From: Bipalium vagum | Taxonomy: Eukaryota > Platyhelminthes > Tricladida > Geoplanidae | Assembly: GCA_037834085.1 (NCBI GenBank) | Contig: JBBMKC010197942.1 | Coordinates: 1 to 24,967 of the forward strand | Length of the DNA: 24,967 bases | Reading direction: 5' to 3' | Shown: piece by piece, positions 1-11,500 of the stretch | How positions within the stretch are numbered: the first letter of the stretch is position 1 | Layout: each line of letters begins with the position of its first letter | Position numbers and translations under genes: made by a program | Notes under the pieces: model-generated | Databases searched by the model: none | The model's input: only the letters and a program-made list of their open reading frames with translations | What the model was told of the DNA's origin: nothing

Positions 1-135
1 AATGGGATCAAAATCATAGTTCAAAATTATAGTTATTGGAATCCACTTGACTTTGATGATGACGTTGTGGTTTTTGGGAGAGGGTTTTGAGGTTTGTTTT
101 GAGGTTTTTGTCGTAGCCTCCACATTATTATTTAT
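1..135 (-). CDS. Possible partial exon running off the left edge, unidentified
   Basis: Read on the minus strand, about 45 codons stay open from roughly position 135 to position 1 and continue off the window. The visible peptide begins with a Thr/Ser/Lys/Pro-rich stretch (TTKTSKQTSKPSPKN) and ends in a hydrophobic, beta-like stretch (VKWIPITIILNYDFDPI). The segment is richer in G+C than its flanks, as the real exons here are. A possible acceptor AG lies near 109-110. I do not recognise the family, and the frame is too short to rule out chance. Confidence 0.25.
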   Translation of the reverse strand, partial: MNNNVEATTKTSKQTSKPSPKNHNVIIKVKWIPITIILNYDFDPI

Positions 136-954
136 ACATTATTTATAGTTTTTATTATTTAATTTTCCCCGGGGGGTGTCTTGGTAAACCCAACAAAATT
201 AATGGTAAAACTCCACCTTCAGTCATGTGAGCTTTGCGTACACCTCCTGATTTTCTTATTTTATTTGTTCATCTATTTCATCTTTAATTTTATTAATTAT
301 TGTTTTGGAGAGGTAATAATTTTAGGTTATGAGTTTAGGTTTACCTTCATCGATTATTTCTTGTAATTTATCCTCAGAAATTTCCTTTGGAATTTTTAAT
401 AAAAATTTTAAAAATACTTTTGATTTTTTTTAAAAAATGTTATTTTTTTAAAATTTTATATTTATATTTTAAATTATGAAGAAGATGATATCGATTCAGA
501 ACGACTGTCCACCTTTTATTTCTATAAAGAATTTCATAGAAATTAAGAATTTTTATTAAGTTTATAGTAATAGTTAGAACTAAATTTTTCATGAAATTAA
601 TTATTTTTACTAATTCATTTTATAAAATTATCAATGAAGCAAATATTTATTCTTAACTCAAAAATCGTATATTTCTACTTTTTTTTACTTTTGTTTATTT
701 TAGAATTGACTTTTTTTATCGATTATATTTAATCAGTTAAAATAAATATGTACAAAAAATAAATTATTAACCATCTTAAAGAGAAACTTGATACAAAAAC
801 CTAATGATTAACATTTCTATAATATTTCTAAGCGTAATTATTGTTTAAATGATATAAATTATGAATTACAACTTTTTTGTAAATTACTTATATTCTTAAG
901 CACGTATTCTTAAATACATATTAAAAATTGTTAAATTCTTTTTTATTACTTAAA

Positions 955-3691
955 ATGAGATCTGTTATTAATTTTAAAAATTCAAATCTCACTTGGCATA
1001 TTGTATTAAGACATTTTCAAAATTATCATAAGCTCCAAAATTTAACCATTCAGTCATTCAATGCTGATAATCGTAATTTTCATTTTCATATTAACGTTAA
1101 TTTTGTATTGATTTAGAACGAACCTGTTTTCCTGTTAATGACAATTTATTGCCAACCGTTAAAATCAGCGAGGAAAATGTCTCAATGTTACCGAATATCG
1201 AATGGAAAAATAAATTTGATAATAATTTATATAATAGATATTGTTCTCAAATAGATATGATTAATGTAATGAACATTGATATAGATTATACGACGGATTC
1301 CAGTTTTTTATTGAAAAATAACAATTTAGAAATAACAGTCTTTACATGTATGAAAAAGTTTTGCACAGGTTATTATTTTAAGTTGAAATGTTTATTTAAT
1401 CAAAGTGATTTAAAACTGATCTTTTTATTTGTTTTTAAAGTATTTTGAACTATGTCAGGAATATTTTTACACAAATTATATACAAATTAAATCGATTTTC
1501 GATAAATTTGCCATTTTTGATTTAATTATGATAAAGAAATAATAAAACAAATCTTTAAGAAACGGTAAATTGTGTATTTTGAGAAAGGTGTATTTTTTGA
1601 ATTGTGTATTTTTCCTCTTTTTACTAAGCATATTCAAAGTCATAATTGTTCGCAAATGCTTAAAATGTCTCGACTGGTTTCGACATGGCGATCTCAGTTT
1701 TGAGGATAAACCGCGAAGGCTTCGACAATCTTTGGTGGATAATGATTTTTTAAAAACTGTTATCGAAACCAGACCATAGACAAATATTAGAAGAATTGTC
1801 TGTTATATTAAACTGCAATGTCAGCAGTGTATGAAGGCACATAAAAGAGATAGGCAAAAGCAATAAGTTTGGTGTTTGGGTTTTCCATGATGTAATCGCA
1901 GAAGTGAAGATTAATCAAGTCAAGATTTGTCACTCAGTATTCATTAACCATTTAAAGGAACTGTTCTTCAAATGGATTGTAACTGGAGATGAAAAGTGGA
2001 TAATGTATGAGAATCCACAAAACAAAAATCAGTAGTTATCTCCGACTTCATTCAAAAAGTCTTATTGAGTGTCTTCTGGGATTACAAAAGAATAATTCAA
2101 GTATTAGAAATGAATCAAACAAATAAATTCTTAAGAATATGGTAACATTCTTTACCATTTGAGAGATACATTAATTGTGAAATGTTTTACATTGATCAAC
2201 AGAAACAAAATAAATTTCATCACTAGGTCATACACTGCAAAAATGAAGTAGTAAAAGCTGAAAATCTTTCAAAGAAAAATAATACCTCAACCTTCAAATA
2301 CCACAGGCATCACGCCTTCGGATTACTATTTTTTCCGATCTTTACAACAGAATTCATTTGATAAAATTTATTATATAAAAACTTCCCTAATTCAATTCTT
2401 TAATGAAAAGCTCAGTCCCCAGTATGACAATGTCATCGAAAGTTTGAAATAAAAGGTTGTAAATAAAAATGGAGAATATATCCTTGATTGATTCCTCTTG
2501 TTATTTGTATAAATAATTTTAAATTTTCTTAAAAAAACGAACTTTCAATTTGTAAACTATAATAAGAAAAGACCTTTGATAGACATAATTTTGTGACTTT
2601 TAATTCGATGCATCTGCCTTCATTTTCTCAAGTATTTTTTGAACATTGATAATAAGATCTTTTCCCTTTAGTTCAGGTGTGGAAACTATTATTAGTTCAT
2701 TAAAACAACTACTTTTTACTAATTATTTAAATAACGGTTGTATGAAAATGCTTTTCTTTTGGTTCTTTGTCTTACAATTTTCCTTGAATTCCTTCTCGTA
2801 ATGATATGACTGAGATTGTTGTTTTAAATTATCTAATTAACTTTTTGAAGTACATCCAGGTTTTATGATTTACTAAATTTCACTTATTTTATCATTAAAA
2901 GTATGCAATAGATTATATTTATGAGAACAAAAATGATCTTTTTTCATCTTTATATGATTCTATCACACATTTGTAACGGATTTTTTTCTTAAGAATCCGA
3001 TTTTACATCGACTGAGAAATCTTTGATTAGTTAAGTAAATTTTATATATTTAAACTTTCTTTAATCAGTATTTCTTTTTTTAATTGATTTTATTATTTTA
3101 AATCAACGTTTCAATCTTGATTTCTTCTTACCAGAACTTAAGGATTTGTTCCCCGATCGAAATATTTCATCGGATAAATCACCTTTAACTGTGATTTGTT
3201 TCAATCATCACACAGTGGAGAGAATGTCCAATTGGAATTCAGCAGTCTATAAAGAGAGGTCGATGATTGCCAATATTGTAATTATTAATATATAGTGGTC
3301 TTCAAATCCCTCCATCTCATTTCTTTTTCTAGTTTGTCGATTCATCAAAAGAAATCTGTCAATCACTGTCCCGTTGTGGGTTTTGGGCAGATTTTATCGA
3401 TCCTTTCAGTGGAACGCCGGTATGATTATTGATTTTTGTTGTTCACCTTTTCATCAAATTGATTTTGTGTTTCTGACACTAAATTGATTCTAGCATTTCG
3501 GACAACATACCAATGATACGTTATTCGAAACCGATCCCAGAATGAGAAGTCTTGGATTTCAAATTAAAGATCTCGGGTGCTGTAAAGTTCTTAGTCATTG
3601 TGAGTGGCAGGAAAATGTATTTTGTGGATTAATATTCTCAAATGTTCCCAGTAATCATCCCATTTTATCATTACTACTTACAGACAAATAA
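955..3691 (+). CDS. MMADHC: Cobalamin trafficking protein CblD (MMADHC), five exons
   Basis: Exons 955-1072, 1117-1368, 3135-3277, 3333-3419 and 3494-3691 join in frame to give 265 residues (human protein about 296). In the family, CblD binds MMACHC (CblC) and sends cobalamin either to cytosolic methionine synthase or to mitochondrial methylmalonyl-CoA mutase. Residues 1-39 are basic with almost no acidic residues, like a mitochondrial presequence. Residues about 41-80 follow the human segment starting RTVWP (here RTCFP). The C-terminal modified-nitroreductase-like domain is clear: LKDLFPD (125-131), SKEIC (176-180), WADFIDP (189-195), NDTLFETD (207-214) and DLGCCKV (226-232). The paired Cys includes the counterpart of the human cysteine reported to coordinate cobalt. 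All introns are GT-AG; intron 1 is only 44 nt, and intron 2 (1766 nt) contains a mariner fossil. The ATG at 955 is inferred; the first exon is the least certain part. Expression is unknown. Confidence 0.9.
1073..1116 (+). other. 44-nt intron 1 of MMADHC
   Basis: Starts GTAATT and ends GATTTAG. Splicing here joins a phase-1 exon end (single C) to an exon starting AA, making a Gln codon and connecting the frame opened at 955 with the frame that carries RTCFPVND. Without splicing the two frames do not connect. The size resembles the 48-nt intron of AMFR. A competing donor at 1096 would give a 21-nt intron and break the frame. Confidence 0.6.
1570..2560 (+). mobile_element. Degenerate mariner (Tc1/mariner superfamily) transposon
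   Basis: This is a decayed mariner transposase in sense orientation inside MMADHC intron 2. Recognisable blocks in order are the end of the DNA-binding part near 1660-1780 (WFRHGDLSFEDKPR, then VDNDFLKTVIETRP), the first catalytic Asp block near 1975-2005 (IVTGDEKWIMYENP), a remnant of the second catalytic block near 2210-2280, the third catalytic block near 2315-2350 (PSDYYFFRSLQ, matching the SDYHLF motif of D,D34D mariners), and the family-typical C-terminus NGEYILD with stop at 2488-2490. Many stops and frame changes break it: for example a TAG follows ETRP at about 1780 and another stop lies near 2034. It is therefore an old, inactive copy. I could not resolve the terminal inverted repeats or the flanking TA duplication, so the ends are approximate. 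Confidence 0.85.
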
Positions 3692-3912
3692 GAAAAAACC
3701 TTTAACCTCTTAACCCTATCTCATCTAACTCAAAATATTCGGTATTTTTATATTTGTTTAGCTGTTTATATTCTTTAAGATTACAATGTTTTGTTATGAT
3801 CATTATTGATCTTTGAAATTTTTATATAATTTTATAGTTCGTATTATAGCTTCATTGATAAAATTAGCTTCTTTATATTTTCATTTTTGACAGCTTCATA
3901 GAAAAATTGACC

Positions 3913-3918
3913 AATAAA
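3913..3918 (+). promoter_or_regulatory. Candidate polyadenylation signal of MMADHC
   Basis: AATAAA lies 222 nt downstream of the MMADHC stop codon and is followed by T-rich sequence. In DNA this AT-rich the hexamer is common by chance, so position after the gene is the main support. Confidence 0.35.
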
Positions 3919-6479
3919 ACGATTTAAGAGATTCGCTTTTTCTTTATTTATTCATTCTTGAGATATAACTGTCTTATTACTTATAAAATGAATATTATAA
4001 TAATGTCAGACTGTTGTGGACTTTCAAAAAGTGTAGTATGTTAAGTAAAAGTATGAGTACCTTGTTATGTTTGACTAGTTTCTATAGCGAAACAGTGCTA
4101 TGAAGGAATAGTAGATAAATTGTATTGTACTATCGTTAAGAAAGACCAGTGAGATAAGCTTTTTAAGAAATTACGCTACATGCTTATTTAAATTGGTTTT
4201 GTATTTATAAGCTACATAGAATTAAAACAATAATTATTCTTGCTTTTAAGCAATAATTAGTCATTACACTTGAAAAAAAATAATGAAAGTCTAATAGATC
4301 TGTTAATATTATCCACAGTTTCGTATATTAGGTTTTGAGAAATTATATTCTATTATGAAGGTTAACCACAAAATGATAAAGTTAGTATATTTTAAAAGAA
4401 AAATTTTTTTAGGATGTTTCTTATTTTATTGCAAAAAGTAGTTGAAAATTTTTAATACTGAAGCTAAATTGAAGTTCGCATAAATTAAAAGAAAAATATT
4501 TAGTAAATAAAACCTGTATGCTGAACTATTTATTAGTATTGAAACCATTTTCCATAGTAAAACTTCTAAAAGCTATCTAGAACCTGATAAGGGACAGAAA
4601 TTGATATAAAGGAAAAGAAAGTAGTAAATCATACGTTCACCTAAATATTTCAAGTTTCGAAATATTTTTCAGTAATTCATAAAGCGTCAATTCCAATATT
4701 AAATTGTGACGAATTATGAAAGTTAATTCCTCGAATTTTTAAAAAAAGTACGTTTTCAGTTTTATCAATATTATATTATACTTAGAAAAGATATTGAGTC
4801 TCATTCTAAAAAAAATAAAGATTTGCAAGGATATTTTTTAATTTGTCATATACTCTTATTATAAACTTATTAACTTAAGTATTTTAGGTTCGTAATCCTA
4901 TCAATTTAAGCTGCTTGGTGGTATTAAATCGAACTTTCAGATAAATATAGAAAATAGCGAAATATTTCAAACCTTATTAAAAACTATTGATATAGAAAAC
5001 CCAGGTCAATGAGATACAGGCAAAACTATAAAAAACTTTTAAAGATTATAATAAAGTGCAGAGACCGATGTGATTAAGAATTTATAATTATTAATTACAT
5101 TTATTTATTATTAACATTGTACATTGTTTTAATAAAAAATGTGATTAATTTTGAATTTAACATTAATTTTTTATTAAAATTAACTTTGCAAAAACAGGAG
5201 CATAATGGTAAAGAACGTTGGGCATGATGGTGGATCGGAACTAGAATCTTAAAAGTAATATAAAAATAAATATTAAAAAAAATTACTTTCTACAGTGAAC
5301 CTTAAAAAGAGAAAATAAAGAAAGTAAACTACCAAAAACTTATTACAAGGCAGGCGACAAAGCTTGAAGCAAAACTTCTTGAGCAGATTATGTAAGTAAT
5401 AATAAATAATTACTGAAGGTAAGGGTTAAGCAAAAATTAATTTAAAAAATGAAATTTAATAATTTAAAACATCTATAAAAAATAAATAAGTATGACTCAA
5501 GAAAGTAAATAGTTACATACCACAATGTCTCCATGGGAAGATAATGAAGGCAGTAAGAATAAAGAGCACGTCATTTAAAAAATTAAGTAAATAGAATGAT
5601 GTCAGCACGAGAGTAAATGGTAACTATTATAAACATGCAACTGAAAATCATAATTTGGTCTTTTAGTTAACATTGAAAATTTGTTTATCAGAACTAAGAA
5701 AGTGTATCGAGTGTCATAATTCATAAATAATAAAAAACGTAAGTGAATTATCATATTCAATATTTCTAATTAATTTTTTGCGCAGAAGATGAACATAATT
5801 TCCAGTTTCTGCTTTTATTCAAATAAATTTTCCACTCTCTTTTGTTGAAACGCTTTTGAAGAAAACCTGTTTTAGAAAAAATAATCGATAAAATTTGAAG
5901 TTAGTATTATTTTATGTAATAATTCTGTTTTAGTCCTTGTTAAAACTAAATGCATTCTAAAAATTTGTTTTTACATTCGTATAGAAACATGGATAATAAT
6001 CTATTTTTATCAAATCTATTCCTCCTACTATTGATGTTGAGACTTAAAACGAAAGAAAATCTAATTATTATTCTACTATCCACCAATGAAAATTCATTAA
6101 CAAGTTAATCACCATAACACCACAAGCACTGAGAACTAGTATATTATAATTGTATTCATACAAAGAGAGACATATATTCTTGAGACTCATAAAAATACAA
6201 AATCAATTTGTGAAAGGTACCAACAACAAAGATCAGAGAAAATACACAGAGCAAAGAAAAAAGATCTGTTAGTCGTGGATTTGACATTACAGTGACAATT
6301 TGATTATTCTTATTATTATTCGTATTATCATTGTAAGTCGCTGAAATTTCTTGGTCTTCAATTATTAACACAAAAATGTAACAATTTGAATTTCACAAAA
6401 TCTACTTATTAACAAAACTAAAACGAAATAATTAATTTAATTACATGGAATTATATAATTAGTGAACTTATATCCCATT
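3919..6479. other. AT-rich intergenic stretch without recognisable genes
   Basis: No frame here gives a peptide I recognise. One minus-strand frame of 71 codons (6156-6371) encodes a short hydrophobic segment (LLCVFSLIFVVG) but has no family signal. It directly follows the fossil pol fragment at 6480-7690 in that fragment's sense direction, so it may be leftover element sequence rather than a gene. The rest is mostly A/T runs with no strong inverted repeats. Confidence 0.5.
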
Positions 6480-7690
6480 TTTGAATTTTTTTCCTCTTCT
6501 CCACGTTTCTCTCGATTCGCTTACCTGACTGGTCTTCCGATTCATGTCTTCTGTCGTGAATCTTTCTAATGATTTTACATAGTCAGGTATATCGATTTTG
6601 TTCCTTGTTTCTCTTCTCTGCTTTTATCAAGACGTCTCCAACAAAAATGCTCTTATAGTTGTGACTTGAATCTTTTGTCGATTCTATTCTCCTCGTTCTA
6701 TTTCTACTCTCTGTCCATGGTATCCACCTTTTTCCCAAAATTTTTCTACCAAAACGATTTCTACCGGTTTTATTAACCGTGGCATTCATCGTAAATTCGA
6801 CTTTTTGTAAAATCTCTGCCCACTTAGTTTGTTGCCTTAGTTTATAAGATCATTAAATTTTCTGAAATGTCTTTCGATTTGACTGTTTGTATTGTGGTGG
6901 TACGGGCTCAAGTAGCATAATTTAATCTTCAACTTTCTGAAAACTCTTTCAACGAATTTATTTGAAGATTTTGCCGCAATCCTCATGGATTTCGCTCCAT
7001 GCACCAAACCATAGTATCAATTTGTTTTCTAAAATCTTCCTCATCATTATCTCATTTCGACGACATTTTGCTGAAATCGTAATTACTGAATTGGTCTATT
7101 ATTGCCATGATATATTTCTTACTGCCACTAGTCTCTCTTTAAAAGACTTTAATATATATATACGTAAATTTTCTCAAACATTTCTGAGACATTGAGCTTA
7201 ATCGTTCTTTCTTTCGTCGTTTGGTTACATTTTGGTTCTCTGACATTGCTCGCAGAAAATGACAACTTTATTCACGATTTCTTTTAACCCTTGAAATTCG
7301 TATAATCCATTCATGTATTGATGTCTTTTCTGAACCTGCGTGAGCCAAACGATTGTAAGTATTGAAACATAATTTCCACATATCTTTTTGTTTATTGGTT
7401 CTTTCCTGAACCTAGAACTCTTTTATTGTCTCACGTCATTCTTGAGGATCTATTTTTTATTCCGTTTAACCTTTTAGTTTTTTGTCTTCTCTTTTTTCAC
7501 ATCTTCATGATTCTGCTACCATCGAGAGCATGTCTCGAAACAATCCTAGAAAGCATATCTGCTTTCTCTTGGTTAGTTCCTTTTCTTTATCTTGTGTCAA
7601 TATCAAGACTGATCAGGTAATTAATAAAGTTCTGGAATTGGGGCGATGTCAGTTTTTTGTAGTTATCATAAAGGTTATTGCATTGTAAAG
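6480..7690 (-). mobile_element. Fossil pol fragment of a Ty3/gypsy-like LTR retroelement
   Basis: Read on the minus strand from 7690 down to 6480, the segment shows the parts of a Ty3/gypsy-type pol in the expected order: the end of an RNase H region with an ADMLSR-type motif (near 7550), the zinc-binding HHCC head of an integrase (near 7230-7330), the integrase catalytic core (near 6850-7130), and a basic integrase tail (near 6500-6790). The upstream reverse transcriptase and gag were not recognised, and no long terminal repeat was found at either edge, so this is a truncated copy. It is broken, with several breaks (roughly half a dozen or more), and looks old. It lies in intergenic DNA between MMADHC and AMFR. 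Family assignment rests on domain order and remembered motifs. Confidence 0.7.
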
Positions 7691-8543
7691 CTATTTCATT
7701 TTCAATATAATAACTTTAACATTTTGATCTTACTGCAATAAATGATCTCATTATATTTCCATCTAATTCAAGCATTTGTGAAGACTAAATGAGATCATTG
7801 TAAATATTAAATGTTATTTATGTATTTCATGAAATATAATCATTTACCTTGGAATATGATTAACTAAACTATTACATTCTGGCTAAATTTTGAAGTGTCA
7901 TCAAATTTAAATTTATTGATTGCCAAGTCGTCATATTTCAAAAATTTTTCTTTTATTTTAGGTATTCATAAAACACACATTCATCTGACAATATTAAGGT
8001 ATTAAAATATCGATTTTAGTAATTTTTTGTAACTTGTCACTTACTTATTTCCGACTTTGTAATTTTTGGCGAAATTGACATTTTAAATTATTAATAATAT
8101 TTTTGTTTAATAAATAGTTTACAGATTTAAGTTCATGGAAAAAAAGTCTTCCATTTTAAATAAATTTGGGATCACCTACAACACGTATTTTATCCATATA
8201 TTGTATAATAATATTGTAAAATAATTTTTTAAACATTTATTATAAATTTTAAATACTTATTATTCTTTAAAGTTTACTAAAAATGGTTTAAATAATTATT
8301 TTAAAAAAATGCAAAGTGGTGCAGTGATATCGAATGAGATCCGAGTTTTTTGATGTTGAAAAATATTAAAAAAATACATAGATTTTAAAATTTTTCAAAT
8401 GATTATTAATTTATTTTAATAAAATGATTGGTTTTCACTATTTTGTTTAATCACTTTTCAAGGACACTGAAATTATAAACAATGTATAATAAATTTAAAC
8501 TCGAGAACTGAGTTGAAAAAATAATTTCCTAAAGAGCAGATCT
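7691..8543. other. AT-rich upstream region of AMFR
   Basis: About 850 bases of very AT-rich DNA between the retroelement fossil and the AMFR start codon. I see no coding sequence and no convincing TATA box or initiator. The promoter and 5' untranslated region of AMFR should lie here, or further upstream if there is an untranslated first exon. Confidence 0.4.
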
Positions 8544-11500
8544 ATGTACACAATTTCTTTAGAACGTATTCCTTTGCCAAGATTATCAACGTATGTGTTC
8601 TTCTCAGTGTTCTCATTTGTCACATCAATCTTATATTTATTGATTGATTATGTCTATGATAAATATTCAAATAAAATTATTTCAACTCAAAACTCCACAT
8701 TGATACAAAAAGACAAGTACAACAAACAAGTTATTGTCATATTGGCTGAATGTTGTCTCTATGATACTTGGTGTTTTTGGAGTTTTATCAATTTGTCATA
8801 TTGTGGCTTAGTGATGGTTGGGCGTGCATTCCAGCAGATTTTCTTTGGAGAATTACGTCATGCCGAACAAAATCATATTTTAGATAAATTTTGGAATTTC
8901 GTTTTTTATAAGTTAGTGTTTATATATGGAATTTTGAATGTTCAAACCTTGTATGAACTGTTGTTGTGGACAGGATGGTCATCAATACTGGGCTTCTTAC
9001 ATTTGTTAACGAATTTAACCAAAGACCGATTTGAATTTATCGTTCAATCACCTGATACCACAGTTCAGTCACATTTGAAGATAGTTTCATTATTAATAAT
9101 TATTCTAATTTTCGGTAATGGTCTAAGTTGTATTTCCATTATCGTTGGTGTCCGTTATTCATATCATCTCATGTTTTTCATGTTAGCAGAAGTATTTCAG
9201 TTGTCAGCCATCACAGTTTATGTTTTGATCAGCTACGGTATATATTTCTATACGACCAGTGAAGATCAGGCCATTTCCAAATCGAACAGCTTTCAGTTCA
9301 AAAAATTGATCCAAAACCATCAAACTGTGAAATGGCCCAACAAAATGGTTGCGCAGTATTATGCAGAATTGTATTATACAACAATAGCTAACATTGCCGA
9401 CTTTATTCACAATTTGCACATGCTCCTATGGAACAATATCAAAATAAATATGACTGGACTGGTTATTGGAATGCATTTACAGTATTTGTACTATGATATT
9501 TCCAAGAGATATTATCGTCACAGCAAGTATGCGAGCATCGTTAAATTTCTCGAAAACAATTTTCCTCTCGTCAATGTTAGTTTTTAATTGAAAAGTTTTG
9601 TGATTAGTTGTCTGAAGAATATTGATTTATAAAATCGATAAATATATTTTTATCTATCATTTGATTGTTTATGTATTTAATTATGGCTTTAGTGCAATGT
9701 TCAGCTTAACAAGGGTATATAAATAGAAACCAGGTTATTTAGACACTTAACCAAGTTTTTTAAAATCTCTTTTTGATGGATAATCGATTATGATTGAAAT
9801 TAATTAAATTAAATTAAAATAATAATAATTAAAATAATTAATAAATAATAAAAAATGAAATAATTTTATGTAAACTGTATCATTATTCATCACAATATCA
9901 ATTTTCACACGTATATTAAAATAAAGGTTGGTGTGTTAAAATTAGAGATTTATTTTTTCAGAAAGGTCATGAGAAGTGTGCTATTTGCTGGGAATCTTTG
10001 ATCATGTGTCGAATGTTGCCATGTAATCATTTCTTTCACGATGCCTGTCTGCGACCGTGGTTTGAGCACAGTACACTGTGTCCGACATGCAGAATAATGA
10101 TTAAAAATATGAACATAACTGGCAATTCCGGCAATAAAGACGAGTTGAATAACAATGATATCAATCAAGTATAGAGAAAGAGAAATTGACGATTTTTTAA
10201 AAATATTTTCTTTTAGGACAATTACCAGATTTCTTCAAATTCATCCGTAGTTCATTCAGCTGAAGATGGTAACGAAATCGAAACGGAAAATTATTCCAAG
10301 GAAACAATTGTAAATTCTTCGACATTGACCGGAAAAGTCAACATTGTTCATATCGTCTATCCGAATATTCCGATCGATATAATTTATAAAGAGTTGAAAC
10401 GTGTGAATGGTGACGTTAACAATGTGATCGATAAAATACAAAAAGGACAGATTATGAGTCCACTATCACGCTTATTGACAGGACCTATGCAAGTGTGTTT
10501 ATTTTCATTGAAAAATTGAAAATATTTAACTAAATTTCATTGATTTCCATTCCATCTGTGGTTGGACAGCTTATGATCGCGCAGAATAATAATTGTCACT
10601 TTAAATGTTCATTCTCAAAGCATTTTTAAAATATATTTTGCTAAACTATTCAAATTCTTGATTAAGCCAAACCAAAGATTTCTTTGATTGGAGAATGTGG
10701 CAATATTTGAAAGCAAAAAATTGTCATTTCTGAAAATTCAATTTTATAAAACCCTTGGTCCTTATAAAATTATTATTAATTTAAATAAATGTAAATAAAC
10801 ATTAATGTTAATGTAATTTCTATTCAAAAAAAGGAAAAGGATATTTTATCTTTCTCTTTAGAACAAAAAAACAATTTCATTGCAGAAATCAATCAATAAT
10901 CTTTATAAAATCCTTAATTCTTCATTTGAAACATATTGTTTGATTTTTATTGAATTTCTTCATCTTTGACACACTGATCTTCATCAATTCATTTCATTAT
11001 TTCATTGAGAAATCTACTGCTTAAAGTTTTTTTATATTCCTAAATTTCCATTTTGAATAGTTCTTAAACCAATCATATTTCATCCTGCTGAAATATCCAT
11101 ATCACAATTTCCTTTATAGGGTGGTACTCATTTCATTTTTAATCTAAAATCTTTGGATTTTGGGGAGTGCCTATTTTAGAGATTTAAAATTGGAGTTATA
11201 GAGCTAAGATATCAACGGAAAAACATGTTTGTTTTCACGAAATTGATAAATTATTGAAGTTCATCCCACTTAGATGTTCCAGCATGATTTAGAAATGATT
11301 AATTAACTCTTTGTGCTAAAATCGTTCTAAATTGACTAAATGTATTGTATTTCAAGGTATGATGCATTTTGTTCGATTGGTTAAGTGCCATTCTCTGGTT
11401 TATATATTAAAATCAATATTTAGTACATGGGAATCAGTTTTTTTTTGAACAGGTGAAGTCTTTGACACTATTTTTATCAAAGTAAAAAAAAACATTGTTT

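Noticed and set aside
181-366. 61-codon frame beginning at a non-ATG start
   Set aside because: Low-complexity Phe/Ile/Leu peptide in AT-rich DNA, with no family signal.
928-1116. 62-codon frame as a stand-alone small gene
   Set aside because: Its first part is better explained as MMADHC exon 1, spliced out of this frame at 1072; the last codons lie in the intron.
1096-1116. 21-nt intron candidate in MMADHC
   Set aside because: Far below known functional sizes in most animals, and it breaks the frame; the 44-nt alternative keeps it.
6156-6371. 71-codon minus-strand frame with one hydrophobic segment
   Set aside because: No recognisable family, adjacent to a decayed retroelement, length near the chance range.
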